Assembly (NCBI RefSeq): GCF_963678635.1
Contig: NW_026970820.1
Coordinates: 186,001 to 250,000 of the forward strand
DNA length: 64,000 bases
Source of the DNA: Symsagittifera roscoffensis
Taxonomy: Eukaryota > Xenacoelomorpha > Acoela > Convolutidae
Direction: 5' to 3'
The position numbers and the translations under genes are program-made. This document shows positions 58,963 through 64,000 of this stretch, piece after piece (position 1 is the first letter of the stretch; every line of letters starts with the position of its first letter). A model generated the notes under the pieces. That model was not told the DNA's origin. It did not search any database and saw nothing but the letters and a program-made list of their open reading frames with translations.

Positions 58963-60558
58963 ATGTTTTTGTGGCCCCGCTTTTTTAGTGACTTTTGACG
59001 AGTAGGTTCCGCTGGGGGCGGAGCAGGGGAACGCTAAACGCACTCGCAAAAAAGACCACCCTCCGGGTGCTCTTTTTTTGCTCGAAAGTCTTGTGAAACC
59101 ATTTGGAACTGTAAATATTGGAAGCAGTTACACACAAAACTTTATGCATCTTTGTGATCATAGTCACAAGTGGTTTTCGACAGCTTCTATAACTCAATCT
59201 TGACATGATCTATTTCTAAAATGGCCAGAATAAAGTGATTTTACGTTTTTCAATGATTCTTGAAGAGGACTGTCTCAACGAAAACAAGTTTTCGGAAACA
59301 GTCCTGGTAACTTAGTTTTGATCTCATTTTTGAGTCTATTGCCTTCAAATTGTGATTAGTAGGCTGACGGAACCTATATTATGTCCTAAAAAGATTGAGT
59401 TTGTGTCAAAAAGATGAAAGGCAAGAGAAAAAAAAACATTAAAAAAAGTATTAAAATTTTCAAAAAATTAAAAAAATTGAAAGTTTTTTTCCAAAACACT
59501 CGGTTTTTTGTTTTGTCATAAAATAACAACAAATTGAGGTATAATGGACTTTAAATAGTCCATTTCGACTAGTTTTTACGATTCAAGCACATTTTAACCT
59601 AATAATAACATTCAAAAAACCACTGGAAATGGTGTTTTTCAGCAAACGCCCTTTTTGACCACACCTACGAAATTCATAACTTTTTATCTAACAAATATAG
59701 AGACCTCGGGTTTTTTGCATTGTAAAAAACATCCTACGGCTCACCTGTCGCACGCAAAAACCAACAAATTTTCTTTTTAATTTTTCCCGCAATTTTGAAT
59801 TAGGGCGTTTTTTGGCTATTTTTGGTCCTTTTGGGCAATAAAAAGTCAAATTTAGAGACATCTGTCAAAAAAACTGTTATCACATGATAGAGTCAGCTTG
59901 CCATGGCTTACCAAATAGTGTCCTGAGTGAGACCAAAATTGCCCTCTAATTGTCCGTGGGGGGAGGAAATTGAAAATTTTCATTTTTGGCGGGAAAATTT
60001 GAAATTTTTCAAAAAAACATTTACTCTGCAGACAACGGCTTTAAACTAATGTTGGCATGGCACGCATTTTTTGCCTTCATAACTAGGGTCGATTTCTGCC
60101 GGGAACCTTGATTTTTCAAAAAAATGACCAAAATTTTTGTTGCATTTTTTCAAAAAAATCAAATTTTTGACAAAAATAAAAATTCCAAGTACTACATAAT
60201 TAGACTCCCCAAACTGTCTACTTTCATCCATTCCCTATCAATATACCCCATTTTCTTAACCAAAACCGAGTTATGGGGCCAAAAAGTCAAAAAACGTGAA
60301 AAAACGACATTTCACGCCCATTTTCGCCCCAAAAGTACCACACATAATATTTTTTCGGAAAAACGTCACAAGAGTTTTCGCCTTATCTCAAAAAGTTTCA
60401 GGGGGGTTGGCAAAATTTCAGAGAGATCTGACCTACAGTTTTCGAGAACTTGACTTTTTCTGCAAGAAAAGAATAAAAGGTAAATGTTCCTTCGAACCGA
60501 CGGGGCCCCCTTCCCCTGTCTCTACTGAACGCCGAAGCCGGACGCGGCGGCCACCTAG
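58963..60558 (+). repeat. Unit 33, class C-like with an unusual 3' part, 1596 bp
   Basis: The tip is ATGTTTTT. HP1 at 59054-59072 reads GACCACCC, giving one mismatched pair. HP2 is at 59267-59304. The body is class C, closest to unit 9. From about 60255 to 60430 it has a segment found in no other unit here, in which the CATGC element of the 3' box is missing, followed by a class B HP3 and end. Confidence 0.9.
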
Positions 60559-62180
60559 GGGGCAGGGTTGTGTGGTCTATTCTCGAATTTAGTTATTTGC
60601 ATCGCGTGGGGAAGAATACGAACAGCGCTCAACGCACTCGCAGAAAGAGCACCCTGCGGGTGCTCTTTTTGCTCGAGAACTGTAAGTCGATTTAAATCTT
60701 ACATATTTCGTCCGAAATTCAACTTTTTTTCTAGTTGTTCTCAGTTAAACTCCCATGATACCTCAAATTATATTCCTGGAAGGGCATTTTTATAAGTCAC
60801 TCTGTGGTTCGATCAATTAACTACCAAATACGTTTTGTTTTACGAAATGGACTGTTTCAACGAAAACAAGTTTTCGGAAACAGTCCAAATTTTAAATTAT
60901 GATCCCAAATACAAACAAAGAGAAATCTAATACGTTGGTTAAACTTACAGAGCCCAGCCCATGTCTTTGTGTTTATTGACTGTTCAAACACATAACAACT
61001 ATGATAAAAACAATATTATTAAAATAAAAACAAAACAAATAATCGAGAAAGAAATTTAAGTTTATCAAAAAAATATGCAAAAAAATCACTTATTTCTTTT
61101 TTTAAATATCACAAAAACCTCAGTTTGAAAATGATGATACCTGAGAGGCCCGTTTTGACGCGTTACTACAGTTTAGGCACGTTTTGACTTCGCAACTCAC
61201 AATGATCGATTAACTTTTACGTTTGTTTTACAAACACGCTTTTTTTTACCACAATCGAAATTTCATTACTTCTGAACCTCTTGAACAAATTGATGAAAAT
61301 TTTTGCATCAAAACTAACTTGTCAAGGGTTTTTGAGGTATATAAAAATTGTCTCCAGTTAAATACTGATTTTTTGGCTAATTTTTGAAAAAAAATTAAAA
61401 AATTTGACAAAAAAAATTTTTTTTTTCAGATTTGGCGATCAAAAAGTGCCTTCTATGATGGACCAGCAAAAAATTTGTTTTTAGGTCATAAGTTTGGCTC
61501 ACTAGGGTATACAAACTGGCAAAATGTTTATAATAAAAAAGTTTACAAGAACAGTGATTTTTTGAAAAAAAAAGAAAAAAACGTAAAAAAATCAGTTTTT
61601 GGCGGGAAAATTCTCAAAAAATCAAAAATCAAGTTTTCTCTCTCCTTACTCCAATAAATTAATTCGGCCACGACAATCATTTTTTGTGATCAGTAAAAAT
61701 GTCAAAAAACGACCGGAACATTGACTTTTTTGAAATTTGACAAAAAACTTCAAAAAAACCGCAAAAAAACATCAAAAATCTCGAAAAAATTGCAGAAAAA
61801 AGTTTGCCAAAAAATACACCATTCGACTCCCTCAACTGTGCTAGTGTCCAAAAAAAACATCACTTTTTCGCATTTTCTCAACCAAAATTGAGTTATTGGG
61901 ACATTTTTGAAAAAAATCGTGATTTCGACCAAAAAAAACGCCCCTTTTTCCCCAAAAAGTGCAACTCATAACATTATTTCGGAAAAACGCCTTCCCAAGT
62001 TATATCTTAGAATTTTGTCCTCTACCTACATGCAAAGTTTGAAGAAATTTTATACTGCCGTTTTCGAGAACTTGAATAATTTTTTTATTTTCCTAATTAG
62101 GTATTTTTTCTAGTTGACCGGCAAGGAAACCCTACCCTTGCCTAAAGGATTCACAAAGCCGGACCGCGACGACCACCTAG
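60559..62180 (+). repeat. Unit 34, class D, 1622 bp
   Basis: The tip is GGGGCAGG followed by GTGGTC. HP1 with loop TGC is at 60647-60665 and HP2 at 60849-60886. Closest to unit 13 through most of the body. Confidence 0.92.
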
Positions 62181-64000
62181 CACAATCAGGTACTAGTGTT
62201 TTATTTTTTTTTTCGTATTTTGTCGAACCAAAAGAGAGTCTCGTCAAGCATCGACATCATGTGGTCAAGCAAATACGTGGACTTCTACGCATTCCCTTTA
62301 GCAATGCGCCCTTTGGGCGCAAATGCCAATGCTCAATTAATTTTGCCAGGTGAAAAAATGAATTAATTAAAAAAATTCGGATATATTTTACTTTAAACTA
62401 CCACCAAACAACGCAAAACTTTCAAAGTGTAAGACAATCAAAATTATGCCATTACCGGACATGCAGTGAGACTGGTTTTGGCAAAAGTAAAATAGAATAT
62501 GTAGAAAAAAGAAAGTAAAGAATTGTTCAAAAAAAGAACGCAACATCTGATATTTATTTGATATCCGCTAATGACAAAATTATGATTAGGCTGATTTCAG
62601 ATTAAAGCGTACAATTTAAGGTTACGGTTGCTCCCTCTAACGGTCCCAGAGGGACCAAGTGAGCATCCTACCTCGATCCAGGACAACGGATAGTTGTTTT
62701 TAATTTTTCATGAAATTTATTTTTCTTTAATGCTTGTTTTTGATTTTCTCATGAGAAGCTGTATGATTTAAAAAAAATTGATTTCATTAAGCAATGGTTC
62801 TAAGAACAACTGACGTTAGGGGCTTACAAATACGGTTGGTGAAAACTGGTAAGGGATAATGTTGAGAAAAATTGTAAGCTTTCAAGAAGTTTAAAAAAAA
62901 ACAGTTTTTTTTCTTCTTTTTTTGTTAAATCAGGAGAAATCAATCAAATTTTTTAAATTTTACCTTAAAATAACTATTATTTTTAAGTAATGAAGATTCC
63001 TGTTCTAGCCTTTTATAACACGTTGGCAGAAAAAACATCAAAATGTTTGAAAATGTTTTAAAAAAGAGAAAAAATTAAAAATTATGTTTTTTTTGTAAAA
63101 TCAAAAACTTGTAATTTTCAAAATTGAAAAAAGTGAAAACTAATTGCATATTACGATTCAGCGTACCCAATTTACTGGGTCTAGCATTTTAAATTACCAA
63201 AAAACGTTGAAAATTGTAGATTTTATGAAGTTTTCATTTTGGCTATTTTTCCTTGTCGCCTCCACTTAAGGCACCTTTGAGCCAAGTTGAGAAAGTGGAA
63301 ACTAAACAAGCTATACAGAAAAACTGAATGAGCCATTTTCAGCGTGATAACACGCCTGGAAGAAGAAAAAAACTCCAGAAAAGAAAGAAAATTTTGAAGT
63401 TTAACCTTTTTTCTTCTTCAAATGGCGATACTTAGAATAATTTTTCAGCTGAAAAGTTCAAAAAAAATCATAAAATTCAATTTTTGAAAAAATTTTAAAA
63501 AAATCTCATCATTCTGTTTAGTGGAGTCTTCGAGGTTTTGGGAGACCTTATCTAGCGGCTAACAACAAGTGCATCACTAATTTTAAAACTTTGAGAAAAT
63601 TCAAAAAAACATGTTTTTTCGATTTTTTTGACAGAATTCCGGAAGCAATATCTTGGCTAAAAACGAAAATGAGGGCCTAAAAATAGTACAAACAGTACTC
63701 CCACATAAAGTACATTAGGTTAGAAACAAAAAATTGACTCTGACTAAAAAATCGTTTTTTAACTTTATTTCTGAACAAAAAATTGTAAAAAAATTAAAAA
63801 TTTAAAAATTTTTTGAAAAAAATGATTGTTTTGAAAAAGTGCCAATTTTTAGCTTAAACTTTTTTTTTTAGCTAAGAAAACCAGAGCAATGCCCTTTAAC
63901 CTCAAATAATTTAATTAAGCAAATTATATTCAAGTTTTTTCGTTAAAGGCTTTTATTTTGAAAAAGTATTCAAAAATGGGTAAAAAAAAGTCAAAAAAAT
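62181..64000 (+). repeat. Unit 35, class F, 3' end beyond the window
   Basis: The tip is CACAATCAGGTACTAGTG. HP1 at 62306-62320 has loop TTT instead of TTC. The GGTCCC hairpin is at 62642-62656. It is more diverged than the block at 36987-52470, sharing the AATTAATTAAAAA variant with unit 26. Confidence 0.9.

Larger units (their letters stand above)
1..64000 (+). repeat. Continuous head-to-tail array of 36 non-coding repeat units (classes A-F)
   Basis: Thirty-five joints ending in CTAG divide the whole window into 34 complete and 2 partial units, all in one orientation. Open frames are short (112 codons at most), recur only because the DNA recurs, and show no recognisable domain, so no gene is called anywhere. 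The sequence between the structured 5' and 3' modules of each unit is AT-rich body with long A and T runs. No other sequence lies between units. Unit classes were assigned by reading the 5' module, hairpin loops and 3' end. The mobile-element origin is inferred. Confidence 0.95.

Noticed and set aside
1-64000. CRISPR array
   Set aside because: Repeats are kilobases long with no short repeat-spacer pattern and no cas genes.

Overview
The window holds no recognisable protein-coding gene, tRNA or rRNA. It is one continuous, very AT-rich tandem array of long non-coding repeat units, all in the same orientation. The abundant A/T homopolymer runs, TTTTGAAAAATT-type sequence and absence of coding frames point to a eukaryotic repeat region. 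The style resembles repeats of Caenorhabditis-type nematodes, but nothing in the window proves the organism.

I find 35 unit-to-unit joints. Each is marked by ACCTAG (32 joints) or ATCTAG (the first 3), and they delimit 34 complete units plus a partial unit at each edge. The units fall into six sequence classes, named here A to F. A (1-6210) is about 2.5 kb and built from internal ~520-bp subrepeats. B, C, D and E are about 1.59-1.64 kb and F is about 2.2 kb. The order is A A A | B B B C D B C/B C D D D B B D E C C B B | F x7 | B C B B C/B-like D | F. No unit is truncated and none is inverted. Classes switch exactly at the CTAG joint, apart from a few internal recombinants (units 9, 20 and 33).

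Despite sequence divergence, the units share one architecture. (1) The 5' tip is variable, 8-18 nt, and in most B and D units is followed by GTGGCC or GTGGTC, which is complementary to the unit's own 3' end (GGCCAC or GACCAC before CTAG). These look like short, offset (asymmetric) terminal inverted repeats. (2) A GC-rich folded 5' module ends in a strong hairpin HP1 (GAGCACCC-TTC-GGGTGCTC in B; GCGCCC-TTC-GGGCGC in F). (3) A second hairpin lies ~300-500 nt in: the HP2 type with an invariant CGAAAAC-AA-GTTTTCG core in B-E, or the GGTCCC type in A and F. (4) A long AT-rich body follows. (5) A 3' box has the rough consensus CATGCAAAAAATTAG...TTTTCGAGAAC. (6) A GC-rich hairpin HP3 lies ~35-55 nt before the end, and its stem bases covary between classes. 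(7) The unit ends in CCACCTAG.

My preferred reading is that these are families of non-autonomous transposable elements with conserved termini that amplify or rearrange as whole units joined end to end. The terminal CTAG, the hairpin upstream of it and the offset terminal inverted repeats recall Helitron/Helentron-like rolling-circle elements. That identity is an inference: no Rep/helicase is present and the 5' tips lack the canonical TC start. A site-specific recombination array is the main alternative.
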